64,000 nt of DNA. It comes from Corynebacterium sp. J010B-136. GTDB lineage: Bacteria; Actinomycetota; Actinomycetes; Mycobacteriales; Mycobacteriaceae. The notes beneath the pieces are model-generated. The model saw only the letters and a program-made list of their open reading frames with translations. It was not told the DNA's origin and searched no databases. The stretch is from NCBI RefSeq assembly GCF_002967075.1, contig NZ_PUGE01000001.1, forward strand, positions 1-64,000, given 5' to 3'. Positions 1-8,458 of this stretch are shown here, piece after piece (position 1 is the first letter of the stretch; each line of letters begins with the position of its first letter). The translations under genes were made by a program, and so were the position numbers.

Positions 1-80
1 GCATAGTAGGTAGAATACCTTTCCTCCCAGCCCTAACGGCCGAGAATCTAGATGTCTACCAAACAGGGGTCAGGTCCGCC

Positions 81-2942
81 ATGTCGACCGTAAAATTACT
101 GCAGTGGCTAGCACAGCAGGATTCTGACATTACGTTTAATACGGGCCAGTTATTTATCTATCCTTCTGGCCTGCCCAATCCGCATGCGGCGCTCTCGCGC
201 CGCTCCGGGATTGATGCTGATGAACAGCGCTGGCTTTTGCGCTTGGTTAAGACCTTGCCGCGATTTAATAATGCGCCCTTGCAGAATTACCGCGATATCT
301 TGTGCGAAGCCATTGCAGATCGCGAGATTGATGACGCTGAATTTTCGCGCTTGCAAACTGCCGCGCGAGATGGAGATATCCAGGACGTAGACATTAGCTC
401 CCTGCACCGCGAAGTTATTCGACAATTAGCTCTGGAAACCTTACTGCACAGCGTGAACTTGGCAGATGATCTGCCCAAGCTGAAAAAGGTCGCTGCGCAG
501 CTCAACGTCGATGACCAAGTTATCGACGAATTAATTAAACCGGATTCCGTACAGCACGGTATCCAACTCAATACCGGCGACCGCATCGCTTTCTCCGGCA
601 CCTTGGAAATTCCCCGCGAAGAATGGGTACACCGCGCTACCTTGGCGGGTCTGGTTGTCGAACAAGTCTCAGACAAGACCACGGTCTTGGTCGCGTCCAA
701 CTTGGATTCTGATAGAACCAAAGCGCAGACCGCGCGGCGTTTAGATATTCCGATGGTCACCGAATCTGAGTTCGCGACAATCTTGGGCGCGCACATCGAT
801 ATTGATTCGAGCTTGGACTTCAACGCGAATTTTGCAACCAACGATATCGATCACTTCCAGCTGCAGCGCGTGTTTCCCTGGTTTGATGGCCCCGCGGGTA
901 AGCTCCACACCCCGACGTGTGTGGCACAAGCGTGGGTGGATAACCACCCCGAGGAAGCACTGCAAGATATCTCGCCGTTTTTGGATGCCGCTTCCACGGT
1001 CGATGTCGACCGTGAAGGCGTACGCGTAATGCGCAAAATTGAAAACCGCTCCGCACAGCTGCTGCACCTTTCGGTCAAAGAGATCGCCCAATGCCCAGAT
1101 GTGGGCAAGCTCAATCTCAACTCGATTGTCGTTTCTGCAGTTTTCGCGGCTCTGGATGCCAGCGAAAGCGCCCGCGCTGACGCTGCGACAGAATCATCTG
1201 CACAGGGAGAATTTGCCGCCAGCTCACAGGAGGAATTGGATGCTTTTGCAGCAAGTGTTCTGCATGAGAAATACCGGCAGCTGAGCCTTGGCATGGGCTG
1301 GATCGATCTGAAAAATGACCTCATTCCTACCCCGGGCACCATTTCGCTGCCGCCCGAGGTCAGTGCCAAGTTCAATGAGGTCGCGCAGCTTTTTGAAAAC
1401 TACCCACCGTTGCTCATGGTTTTTGAAGAAGCCACCCAAGAACTGGTTAATGCGGCCAAGGGCGATGAAAGAAAGCTCGCTATCATCGCTAAGCGATGGA
1501 TCGGCGACGCCACCCTCGATGACCTTGGTAATCACTTCGGGATAACGCGTGAGCGCGTGCGCCAGTTCGAAGTCGAATTGGGTGAGGATTTTAACCGTTC
1601 AAGAAACTTTTACGATGCTGTATTGGCCAAGATTGAACGCTTCATCGGCCGTGCCATCAGGCTCTATGCCTTAGAGGAACGCTTTCCGCAGTTGATGGAC
1701 CGCGCAAAGCCCTTTGATACTACTTATGGCAAGCTGTTTACCGCTATTGATGGTGGCTGGGTTGTGCGCAATGGCTGGGTATTCTCACCGACTTTTGAAG
1801 AGGATATCGCGCAGCTGTTAGAGGAAGAAAAGAATGAGTACGGAGTTGCGCTCAAGCACAATGTGTTAGCCAAGTCCGGTATTAGCGAGCGTTTGCTCAA
1901 TGAGTATTTAACGCGTGAGCTGGGCCAGAAGGTCATTTCCATCAAGGATTATTTGATCATTGATGCCGGCTCCCACAACTCTCGTGCGGTGGCGCTGTTG
2001 TCCATTCATGGTGAACCGATGACACTGGAAGAGATTCAGGCGCAGCTGGGCACGATGAATCTCCGGAGTGCGCGCGGCCAGTACGCGGCGGATCAGCGGC
2101 TGATTAGGGTCTCGGGTGACCAGTGGGCATTGCGCAGCTGGGGTATTCCGGCGTTTTCTTCCATCGCCGAGTGGATTTCGGAACAGGTTGATGAAGAGGC
2201 CGCGATGGCCGCGCAACATGGCGGCGAGCCCCAAGGTGTCAGCTTGGACTATCTCCTCTCCCAGGCTGGACGCCTGCGCGTCACTGTAAATTCCATCCGC
2301 ACCTATGCAACATCTGATGGGCTAGAGCTTGTCGATGGCCAAGTTCGCCGCTGCGAACCCGACCTCGACACCCCAATTGGCGGTTCAATTGCTAATTCGC
2401 AGAATGTGTATTTCCGCCAAGGCCAGTGGCACCTGCTGCTTACGTTGACCAAAGTCCATGTGCGCGGAAGTGGTTTCCACATCCCGCGCGGTATCGGCAA
2501 TTACTATGGGATTAATTTTGGTGATGGAATCGACCTGACCAGTCCGCTGGGCTCTGTCCGGATGGGTACGGATAAACTGCGCGCCCTCAGGTTGTCGTCT
2601 ATCCGTCGATTCATCCAAGGCCTTGGCGCAGGCATCGGCGACCGCGTCTGGTTGACCTTTGGCGATGACCGCAGCTTCGCGGTTTCTCTTGCGCCAAAGC
2701 TCCAACCGGAGCTAACTGGCTTTGCGGGCCTGTATAACCACATCGGTTTGGATATCACCGAACCGGAGCTGCGCAGTCTTCTCCAACAAGAAGTAAATGA
2801 TGCCGATACCAGCCGCGCAGACCTCTTAGCGCCTATCAACGAGGCTTTGGGCCTAAGCCCCGACGCGCCACGCCGACGCACGGTCTCGCTGCTTCGCCAA
2901 CGCAATCAGGACGATCTGGCAGAGGCCATTTCAAAGCTCTAG
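81..2942 (+). CDS. BRCT-domain protein with a sigma-region-4-like helix-turn-helix
   Basis: A 953-residue cytoplasmic protein of unknown function. Residues about 60-110 look like a TerB-like helical segment (IADREIDDAEF). Residues about 166-237 form a BRCT domain (GDRIAFSGTLEI, then a hydrophobic VLVASNL strand), a fold used to bind phosphopeptides or DNA ends. Residues about 473-495 carry GDATLDDLGNHFGITRERV followed by RQFE, very close to the -35-binding region 4.2 of sigma factors. No nuclease, ligase or polymerase motif was seen, and no transmembrane segment. The C-terminal half is rich in winged-helix-like segments. The ATG at 81 has only a weak purine stretch upstream. BRCT plus sigma-4-like DNA binding suggests a DNA-transaction or transcription role, but that is inference. 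Confidence 0.72.
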   Translation: MSTVKLLQWLAQQDSDITFNTGQLFIYPSGLPNPHAALSRRSGIDADEQRWLLRLVKTLPRFNNAPLQNYRDILCEAIADREIDDAEFSRLQTAARDGDIQDVDISSLHREVIRQLALETLLHSVNLADDLPKLKKVAAQLNVDDQVIDELIKPDSVQHGIQLNTGDRIAFSGTLEIPREEWVHRATLAGLVVEQVSDKTTVLVASNLDSDRTKAQTARRLDIPMVTESEFATILGAHIDIDSSLDFNANFATNDIDHFQLQRVFPWFDGPAGKLHTPTCVAQAWVDNHPEEALQDISPFLDAASTVDVDREGVRVMRKIENRSAQLLHLSVKEIAQCPDVGKLNLNSIVVSAVFAALDASESARADAATESSAQGEFAASSQEELDAFAASVLHEKYRQLSLGMGWIDLKNDLIPTPGTISLPPEVSAKFNEVAQLFENYPPLLMVFEEATQELVNAAKGDERKLAIIAKRWIGDATLDDLGNHFGITRERVRQFEVELGEDFNRSRNFYDAVLAKIERFIGRAIRLYALEERFPQLMDRAKPFDTTYGKLFTAIDGGWVVRNGWVFSPTFEEDIAQLLEEEKNEYGVALKHNVLAKSGISERLLNEYLTRELGQKVISIKDYLIIDAGSHNSRAVALLSIHGEPMTLEEIQAQLGTMNLRSARGQYAADQRLIRVSGDQWALRSWGIPAFSSIAEWISEQVDEEAAMAAQHGGEPQGVSLDYLLSQAGRLRVTVNSIRTYATSDGLELVDGQVRRCEPDLDTPIGGSIANSQNVYFRQGQWHLLLTLTKVHVRGSGFHIPRGIGNYYGINFGDGIDLTSPLGSVRMGTDKLRALRLSSIRRFIQGLGAGIGDRVWLTFGDDRSFAVSLAPKLQPELTGFAGLYNHIGLDITEPELRSLLQQEVNDADTSRADLLAPINEALGLSPDAPRRRTVSLLRQRNQDDLAEAISKL

Positions 2943-3021
2943 CTCCTCGCGCTTTGCACGGCCGGTGCACTAGGGTTGCCGCCTTGACCCTGCCGTAGCG
3001 TCATAGTTGATACTTGCTATT

Positions 3022-3861
3022 ATGACGCTCCGAATTAAGTTGATTAAGCGAATCTTTCTCGCCCTGCTGCTCTTGACCGTGTCCACGATGCTAATCCTGC
3101 GCGCGCTGGGTCTGGTTTCTAATAGTGCGGTCCTCATCGCATTTTTGGCCGTAGAACTTCCCACGCTGCTTGTTGTTCTCACACTCACCGGCATTGAGTT
3201 ATATCAGCTGAAAAGGACGCGTGGTCTACATGGCCAAGAATTCCTCGCAGCTATTGAAGAGGAACAGCCACTGCTGCGCTTTGCGATTTTAGAAGCACGC
3301 ACCCTATTTGCCCTCATTGAAGTCCTACTCGGGCGCAGACACGGCATGGATTCCAGCACCTTAGGCTTTAGTTACGCCAAAGGCACTCTTGCTATCCCCA
3401 TCGCGCTCGGAGTTGTCACTGTCATTGAAGCTGCCGCTATCCACGTGCTTATCCCCTGGGCGTGGCTGCGCATCTTATTGCTTATCGCATCCATATACGC
3501 ACTGATTCTGATCAGCGGTATTTTCGGCGCCCGCGCCGTTAACCCCCACCTCGTCAGTCCACAATCGCTGACATTGAAATGGGGCCACCGTACCGTGCTT
3601 AAGACCCCGCGAAGCAATATCGTAAAGGTTCAACAGCTTAGCAACCACCAGTACACAGAACCGGCTGTCGATGGATCCCTCATGGTTCTTACTTCTTTTA
3701 CAAGCACGAATGTCCGCATCACCCTCGATGGGCCCGTGCCGGCGCATCCACCAGTATCCAAGAAGAAGTTACCGCAGGATTTCGCTGCTACCGAAGCAGA
3801 TATCTATGTGGCGAACCCGCAAGATTTTGTACGATCCTTAGAAACGGCCACGCAGCAATAG
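3022..3861 (+). CDS. Membrane protein of unknown function
   Basis: A 279-residue protein with four or five predicted membrane helices: near the N-terminus (LALLLLTVSTMLIL, then LIAFLAVELPTLLVVLTLTG) and in the middle (IPIALGVVTVIEAAAIHVLIP, WLRILLLIASIYALILISG). A soluble, probably beta-rich C-terminal domain follows from about residue 180. The frame is open from a TTG at 3007, but the ATG at 3022 (MTLRIKLIKR) is the more natural start. It is followed after 21 bases by a MerR-type regulator on the same strand, so the two probably form an operon. The family was not recognised. Confidence 0.7.
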   Translation: MTLRIKLIKRIFLALLLLTVSTMLILRALGLVSNSAVLIAFLAVELPTLLVVLTLTGIELYQLKRTRGLHGQEFLAAIEEEQPLLRFAILEARTLFALIEVLLGRRHGMDSSTLGFSYAKGTLAIPIALGVVTVIEAAAIHVLIPWAWLRILLLIASIYALILISGIFGARAVNPHLVSPQSLTLKWGHRTVLKTPRSNIVKVQQLSNHQYTEPAVDGSLMVLTSFTSTNVRITLDGPVPAHPPVSKKKLPQDFAATEADIYVANPQDFVRSLETATQQ

Positions 3862-3882
3862 CTGCTTAAAAGGAGGGCGATT

Positions 3883-4614
3883 TTGTCGAACTGGGACGAT
3901 TTCGAACACGGGGTTCTGCGCAGTAAAGACCTCGCAGAAATCACCGGCACTACTATCCGCGCCATCCGGCATTATCTGCAGCTTGGCTTGCTGGAAGAAC
4001 CGCCGCGCGATTCCAACGGCTACCGGCGATTCAACGCAGCGCATGTGGTCCAAGTCTTGCGAATTAAGATGCTGGCAGAATCCGGCGCATCGCTAAAACA
4101 CATCTCCTCCATCTTCGCTGCCGAGGGGATTCTCACCGCCTCAGATATCGATGCCATCGATAAGGAGCTTGCCCGCAAAGAAGAACAGCTGCGTGCACAA
4201 CGTCGCGCATTGAAGGCCTTGAAAGACTCGCACCTGGCAGACTCTCGGCTCAGCAAGACAGCACAATTCGATGCCGATGTTGGGCTTATGATTACCGGCA
4301 CCAACGAACTTCCTGCCCAGACAAAACAAGAAATTAATGCGGCCCTCAATAACCCGGCGATTCAGCAACACAGTGCGGATCTTATGCAGGCCTTCGAATC
4401 ACTGGAGCACCAGGAGACTATCTCTAACGACGCAGCAGATGCCATAGCGCAGAAGGCCGCGAACTTTTATTCACTGCTCGTCGGGCAAGTACACGAAGTC
4501 TCTCCCGTAGCTGATAATGCGCTACTCGATCTCGTTGAAGAACTTCGTCAACAACGACTCTCCCCCGCCCAATCAATTGTGTGGGAGAAGTTCTTAAAGC
4601 TTGTCGAGGGCTAG
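3883..4614 (+). CDS. MerR-family transcriptional regulator
   Basis: A 243-residue regulator. The N-terminal 20-85 residues form a winged HTH of the MerR type (LAEITGTTIRAIRHYLQLG, then NGYRRFN and a helix running VVQVLRIKMLAESG). A dimerisation coiled coil follows (IDKELARKEEQLRAQRRALK) and then a helical C-terminal effector region of about 110 residues. No cysteine cluster for metals is visible, so a small-molecule or protein signal is more likely. The TTG start at 3883 is chosen because a strong AAGGAGGG ribosome-binding site lies just upstream. It sits 21 bases after the membrane protein gene and probably regulates that operon. Confidence 0.85.
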   Translation: MSNWDDFEHGVLRSKDLAEITGTTIRAIRHYLQLGLLEEPPRDSNGYRRFNAAHVVQVLRIKMLAESGASLKHISSIFAAEGILTASDIDAIDKELARKEEQLRAQRRALKALKDSHLADSRLSKTAQFDADVGLMITGTNELPAQTKQEINAALNNPAIQQHSADLMQAFESLEHQETISNDAADAIAQKAANFYSLLVGQVHEVSPVADNALLDLVEELRQQRLSPAQSIVWEKFLKLVEG

Positions 4615-4634
4615 GGCACGACCTAGCGCCCTCG
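4605..4634. terminator. Imperfect hairpin between convergent genes
   Basis: CGAGGGCTAGG at 4605-4615 pairs with CCTAGCGCCCTCG at 4622-4634, with a two-base bulge. It overlaps the last codons of the MerR gene and faces the convergent response-regulator gene. There is no good T-run on either side, so termination activity is uncertain. Confidence 0.35.
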
Positions 4635-4636
4635 CG

Positions 4637-5299
4637 TCAGCGAGAGTTGTTTTCAAATAGTCCGAAGGCGCTAGCCAGGGAAAGTGCCAAAGAAGTACGA
4701 TTATCTGCTTCCATTTTCCGCAATAGCATTGATACATGGTTCTTGACCGTCCCCTCTGCTAGGAACAGCTTGGCAGCGATAGCTTGATTATTCAGACCTC
4801 GTGCCACCAATTTCGCCACCTGTGTTTCCGTAGGAGTTAGCGTTGTTACCTTACGATTGTCCTTAGCAGAAGAACTCGAAGCCGGATTTTTCCCATAAGC
4901 GAATCCAGCAATCCTCGGGTCCAAAACCATCCCTCCGGCTGCCGCGGCTTTAGCTGCATTAGCCAGGTATTCCGCAGAGACATCTTTGAGAATATAGCCG
5001 GAAGCCCCAGCTTCAATGAGCTGCGAAACCAGCTGCGAATCATCGAACGTGGTCAAGACCAAGACTGGGACGTCCGGATGTATATCCTTACACTGCTTAA
5101 CCACCTCAAGGCCATCAAAACGTGGCATAACTGCATCTGTAACGACTACGTCGGGCGCGTGAGCATCGATAAGCTCTGCGACTTCGCGACCATCAGTCGT
5201 AGTAGCCACCACTTCGCAGCCTTCAACGGTGTCAAAGAGCAGGCTAAGCCCTCTAAGCAGCATATCGTGATCATCGATAAGAATAATTCGTGTATCCAT
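4637..5299 (-). CDS. NarL/FixJ-family response regulator
   Basis: A 220-residue two-component response regulator. The receiver domain (1-120) shows the acidic pair D9-D10, the phospho-acceptor D55 (VVTDAVMP), the switch threonine (VLTTFDD) and K105 (YILKDVSAE). A LuxR-type HTH occupies the last 70 residues (LTPTETQVAKLVARG, then AIAAKLFLAEGTVKNHVS). Its 5' end overlaps the 3' end of the kinase gene by 29 bases, so the two are translationally coupled and certainly partners. The target is not known. The divergent CPBP protease gene, whose upstream region carries repeated palindromes, is a natural candidate. Confidence 0.93.
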   Translation of the reverse strand: MDTRIILIDDHDMLLRGLSLLFDTVEGCEVVATTTDGREVAELIDAHAPDVVVTDAVMPRFDGLEVVKQCKDIHPDVPVLVLTTFDDSQLVSQLIEAGASGYILKDVSAEYLANAAKAAAAGGMVLDPRIAGFAYGKNPASSSSAKDNRKVTTLTPTETQVAKLVARGLNNQAIAAKLFLAEGTVKNHVSMLLRKMEADNRTSLALSLASAFGLFENNSR

Positions 5300-6527
5300 C
5301 TACATTCTTTCGTGGCAAGTGGACAGCCAAAGCAAAGCCCTCGTCTATACCTCCGTGAGCCTCAGTCCGCATTAAACCTCCGGACTGTTCTACTCGCTCA
5401 GCCAGTGACCGAAGCCCAAAACCAAAAGGTTCGCTAGTACCTGTACCGTCATCGGCTATTTTCAACTCTATTTCATCTAGGTGTGACGCCAGTTCCAGCT
5501 CAATTTGGGTAGCCGATGAATGCCGAACAACATTGGTCAATGCTTCCTGGGTAACTGCTACGACTAACTCTTCAGCCTGGGAATCAAGCTGCACTTCGGC
5601 AATGTTGGTTTTCACAGCAAGACGCGTAGATCTGAAGCTACCGGCAAGCGCGTTTAAATGTTCACTGAGACTTTCGCCGTTGAGTCTAACGGGGTGAAGC
5701 GCTCTCACTACAACCCGCATTTCTTCTAACGCTTCACTAACATTGTCTCGCGATTCCCCGACTTCTGACCACGCTTTATCAGGTTCACGGTGTTTCATAC
5801 GGAGCGCGTATTCAAGCCCCATCATGACTGTGATGAGCCTGTGGCCTAAGTTGTCGTGCAGGCTCGCAGCAATTCGGCTACGTTCTTTTTCCAATGTGAG
5901 GTCCCTCGACTGCCGCAATGCTGTCGAAAGCTCGGCGTTGACCCGTCGTAGATTTGCATTCGCTTGCACACTTTCCACGGAAGCTGCGCTGGTTTCCCGC
6001 ACCGACACACAGATTTGAAAGCCTGCAAACACCAAGAGCATTGCAACGGTAGTTTCCATGATGACGCGGTTTATAGATGACCCACCGATTAAGTGGATGG
6101 CCATCGTCAGCAAAACAGGCACCATGCAATAGAGAAACGCTAGCTTCGGTGAGAAGGAAAGATAAATTACGGCTGTCGCCGACCAAATTAGCATTAACCC
6201 CATAGGATTATTCGCCACAATAAAAGCTGCAAGGCTAATAAAAGCAAATGATAATGCTGCCGCAACCAGGTTCTTCCCTAATCTGACATTCTTAGCCCAC
6301 CACATCCACGACACGATAAAACCGGCCATAATTGCGAGCAGAAATCCGATATCAAGTACTGGCGCACCTTGTTTTAATGTCGTGGCCAGGACTATCAACC
6401 CACCAATAACAAAGAATTTGAGTAGGCCTAGCATTTCTATTGCGACATCGGTCGCAGAAATATCAACGGGTATCGGCGCCAAATAGCGCCCATAAATTTT
6501 CTTCAATCCGGTCTTTAGAACAGCCAT
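5271..6527 (-). CDS. Membrane-bound sensor histidine kinase (HisKA_3 type)
   Basis: A 418-residue NarX/DesK-type kinase. The first 175 residues contain about five or six membrane helices with very short loops, so the sensor is probably intramembrane and responds to envelope state. A coiled coil follows, then the phospho-acceptor H224 in RSRIAASLHDNLGHRL. The HATPase_c domain has the N-box (VTQEALTNVVRHS), the DDGTG motif and FGFGLRSLAERVEQSGG. It overlaps the response regulator by 29 bases. A purine-rich AAAGGGAG precedes the ATG. The stimulus is unknown. Confidence 0.92.
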   Translation of the reverse strand: MAVLKTGLKKIYGRYLAPIPVDISATDVAIEMLGLLKFFVIGGLIVLATTLKQGAPVLDIGFLLAIMAGFIVSWMWWAKNVRLGKNLVAAALSFAFISLAAFIVANNPMGLMLIWSATAVIYLSFSPKLAFLYCMVPVLLTMAIHLIGGSSINRVIMETTVAMLLVFAGFQICVSVRETSAASVESVQANANLRRVNAELSTALRQSRDLTLEKERSRIAASLHDNLGHRLITVMMGLEYALRMKHREPDKAWSEVGESRDNVSEALEEMRVVVRALHPVRLNGESLSEHLNALAGSFRSTRLAVKTNIAEVQLDSQAEELVVAVTQEALTNVVRHSSATQIELELASHLDEIELKIADDGTGTSEPFGFGLRSLAERVEQSGGLMRTEAHGGIDEGFALAVHLPRKNVDGYTNYSYR

Positions 6528-6574
6528 GGCTCCCTTTATATTCGGGTTTACTGATTCCAGGGTAGAGCCCCTTA

Positions 6575-6615
6575 CCCATGACTGTGGTCATGACTTTCTT
6601 CAGCGAAGTCATGAC
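6575..6615. promoter_or_regulatory. Repeated GTCATGAC palindromes, candidate operator
   Basis: The 8-bp palindrome GTCATGAC occurs at 6587-6594 and again at 6608-6615, exactly 21 bp apart (two helical turns). A partial copy, CATGAC, lies at 6577-6582. The two full copies also form a 10-bp inverted repeat (GTCATGACTT at 6587-6596, AAGTCATGAC at 6606-6615). The site lies between the divergent kinase and CPBP protease genes. A binding site for the adjacent response regulator is the obvious hypothesis. Confidence 0.5.
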
Positions 6616-6660
6616 TGCCGACACTAGTGACAACAGTCCGCTCAAACTTAATCTTCATTC

Positions 6661-7521
6661 ATGAGTAAATATTCATCTAATTTCGACCTTCAACCGCGAA
6701 TCCCAACCACAGCTTGGGGCCTGGTCATACGCGCCGTCATCGCGGTCGTTGTGTTGTTAACTGCAAACTCAATTCGCATTCCGATTTCATCGTGGCTTAT
6801 CAATCCTCAAAACGCGCAAACAGGAGATACCCCAGACCAAGTTCTACTCTCGTCACTCATCTTCTTACTCACCCCAGTAGTTGTATTCGCATTCCTAGCC
6901 CTTTGGATGCCGCTGGTGGAGCGCCGCGGACTCAAGACCATCAGTTTCCCGCACTGGCGGGGCATCCTTCCCGGGATTGTAGGCGGAACCGTCACCGTTG
7001 CGGTCCCAGTAGCAATTGCATGGCCATTAGCGATGGCGCTCGCCGAACCACTAGATAACTCTCCTGCCCAAAACTCTGACATCGGAGGGACACTCATTGG
7101 AGCCTACGTGGTCTATTTTTTGGTCCGTTCATTCTTGCTACAAGGAATTCCCGAGGAATTTCTGTTCCGCGGCTGGTTATTTTCCACAACCAAATCCAAA
7201 CCCCTTTTTAGTTTGGTCTGGACCGCACTTGCTTTCACGGTCATTCACTTAACCTCTAGTGGTGGGCAGCAAAGCACCAAGGATTTTATTCTTTATCTCG
7301 TTATGCCATTAGGTATGGGAGCCATTGCCGGCGCCGTAGTGTTGTGGACAGAAAACACGTGGTGGGCCGCAGGTACCCACGGTGGCTTCCATATAATCTT
7401 GACGGTGCTATCAATGCTATTTCCCTTTTCGATGGGCAGCAGCACCTGGGTTGTCCTCGGAATCATGCAGGTACTCGCTGCTGTTGTCATGACCCTCGCA
7501 TGGTTGCGCCGACGGAACTGA
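6661..7521 (+). CDS. CPBP-family intramembrane metalloprotease
   Basis: A 286-residue membrane protein of the CPBP (CAAX protease and bacteriocin-processing, Abi) family. It shows the family motifs: EEFLFRGWLF near residue 174 (the EExxxR glutamates and arginine), FTVIHLT near residue 195, and the GTHGGFH histidine motif near residue 240. Seven or eight hydrophobic segments are visible. Members cleave prenylated or membrane-bound peptides; in bacteria they are often linked to peptide processing, bacteriocin immunity or sensor control. It is divergent from the histidine kinase, with 133 bases between, and may act in that pathway. No clear Shine-Dalgarno precedes the ATG, so the mRNA may be leaderless. 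Confidence 0.88.
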   Translation: MSKYSSNFDLQPRIPTTAWGLVIRAVIAVVVLLTANSIRIPISSWLINPQNAQTGDTPDQVLLSSLIFLLTPVVVFAFLALWMPLVERRGLKTISFPHWRGILPGIVGGTVTVAVPVAIAWPLAMALAEPLDNSPAQNSDIGGTLIGAYVVYFLVRSFLLQGIPEEFLFRGWLFSTTKSKPLFSLVWTALAFTVIHLTSSGGQQSTKDFILYLVMPLGMGAIAGAVVLWTENTWWAAGTHGGFHIILTVLSMLFPFSMGSSTWVVLGIMQVLAAVVMTLAWLRRRN

Positions 7522-7532
7522 GTCAAGAAAAG

Positions 7533-7575
7533 AAAGCAGGCCACTCGGGTTAAAATAACCTTCATGACCTGCTTT
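7533..7575. terminator. Hairpin terminator between the CPBP gene and tRNA-Val
   Basis: AAAGCAGG at 7533-7540 pairs with CCTGCTTT at 7568-7575, with an inner stem GGTTA/TAACC at 7548-7560. A T-rich tract follows on the plus strand and an A/T-rich one on the minus, so it could serve both convergent units. Confidence 0.6.
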
Positions 7576-7582
7576 AATTTGG

Positions 7583-7655
7583 TGCGGCCTGAGGGGATCG
7601 AACCCCCGACCTACTGGGTGTAAACCAGTTGCTCTTCCAGCTGAGCTAAAGCCGC
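7583..7655 (-). tRNA. tRNA-Val (anticodon TAC)
   Basis: Read on the minus strand this is a complete 73-base cloverleaf. The acceptor GCGGCTT pairs with AGGCCGC, the D-stem is GCTC/GAGC, the anticodon stem ACTGG/CCAGT encloses TTTACAC giving anticodon TAC, and the T-arm is GGGGG TTCGATC CCCTC. The discriminator is A. The CCA end is not encoded. Confidence 0.95.
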
Positions 7656-7764
7656 ATCATGCTCTCTTAAAAGCTTTTCGCTTCCTCATGAGCACTCTTA
7701 GAATACTAGCCACACCTTCTAGCTTAAACAAATCGCCTGGTTGGAAGGTGTTTTCGGCTAATTC

Positions 7765-8184
7765 TTACTTCTTCATTGCACCGCGCGCGACCAAGCAGCT
7801 GCCCTGCCAATCGCCGAGACGCTCTGCGGTGGTCTGGACGAGACCTGCCAGTTGTGCGGATTCAGAAATTTCACCTGGAGCAATGGTGCCAGGCTTTCCT
7901 GCACCAGGAGTCAACAGCCAGATGCTGCCACCATCGCCCAAGGGGCGGAGGGCATCAACCAGGCCGTCCACGAGATCGCCGTCTTCTTCGCGCCACCACA
8001 TCACAACCACGTCAACGAGCTCATCAGTCTCTTCTTCCAGGAAATCTTCTCCCAGAACAGCCTCAACAGCTTCAGAGATTGCAGGATCGCAGTCTTCGTC
8101 CCAGCCAGACTCGAGCGCAATCATGCCCTCAGTAATGCCGAGCGTGGATGCATAGTTTTTGGTTACGCCAGTAGCGTCAGCCAC
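7765..8184 (-). CDS. DUF3052-family protein
   Basis: A 139-residue acidic cytoplasmic protein of the actinobacterial DUF3052 family, which is commonly found next to the pyruvate dehydrogenase gene aceE. Recognisable features are the N-terminal LGITEGMIALESGWDEDCD, the central VVVMWWREEDGDLVD and SIWLLTPGAGKPG. The function is not established. It is transcribed divergently from aceE with a 274-base region between, which probably holds promoters for both. An AGGAGGAAT-type ribosome-binding site precedes the ATG. Confidence 0.85.
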   Translation of the reverse strand: MADATGVTKNYASTLGITEGMIALESGWDEDCDPAISEAVEAVLGEDFLEEETDELVDVVVMWWREEDGDLVDGLVDALRPLGDGGSIWLLTPGAGKPGTIAPGEISESAQLAGLVQTTAERLGDWQGSCLVARGAMKK

Positions 8185-8458
8185 CGTGGTATTCCTCCTC
8201 TAGTATTGAAAACAAGTTACGAAATGATTTCGCAATTGCATTGCACCTTACCTTTAAAGATGCAAGATTTCTCACTTACACAACCAAAAGTTAATCGATT
8301 GCTGCGATTTTAGCTAGAGGCTGACGGCAAACCCGTGCGCAGTTACAATGAAATGCGCGACATATTTAGTGATTAAGCGCACCACTTTTCGACGATGTAA
8401 CCAACTTGCGAGTATTGTGGAGAACAAAACATTTTTACCTAACCAGGAGGTTCATGGA

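Noticed and set aside
61..80. GGGTCAGGTCCG near the left end, inverted copy near 55062
   Set aside because: Twelve shared bases in 64 kb are expected by chance; no IS gene or target duplication is associated.
8348..8458. 37-codon N-terminal extension of aceE
   Set aside because: The strong AGGAGG and family length place the start at 8459; the extension lies in the promoter region.
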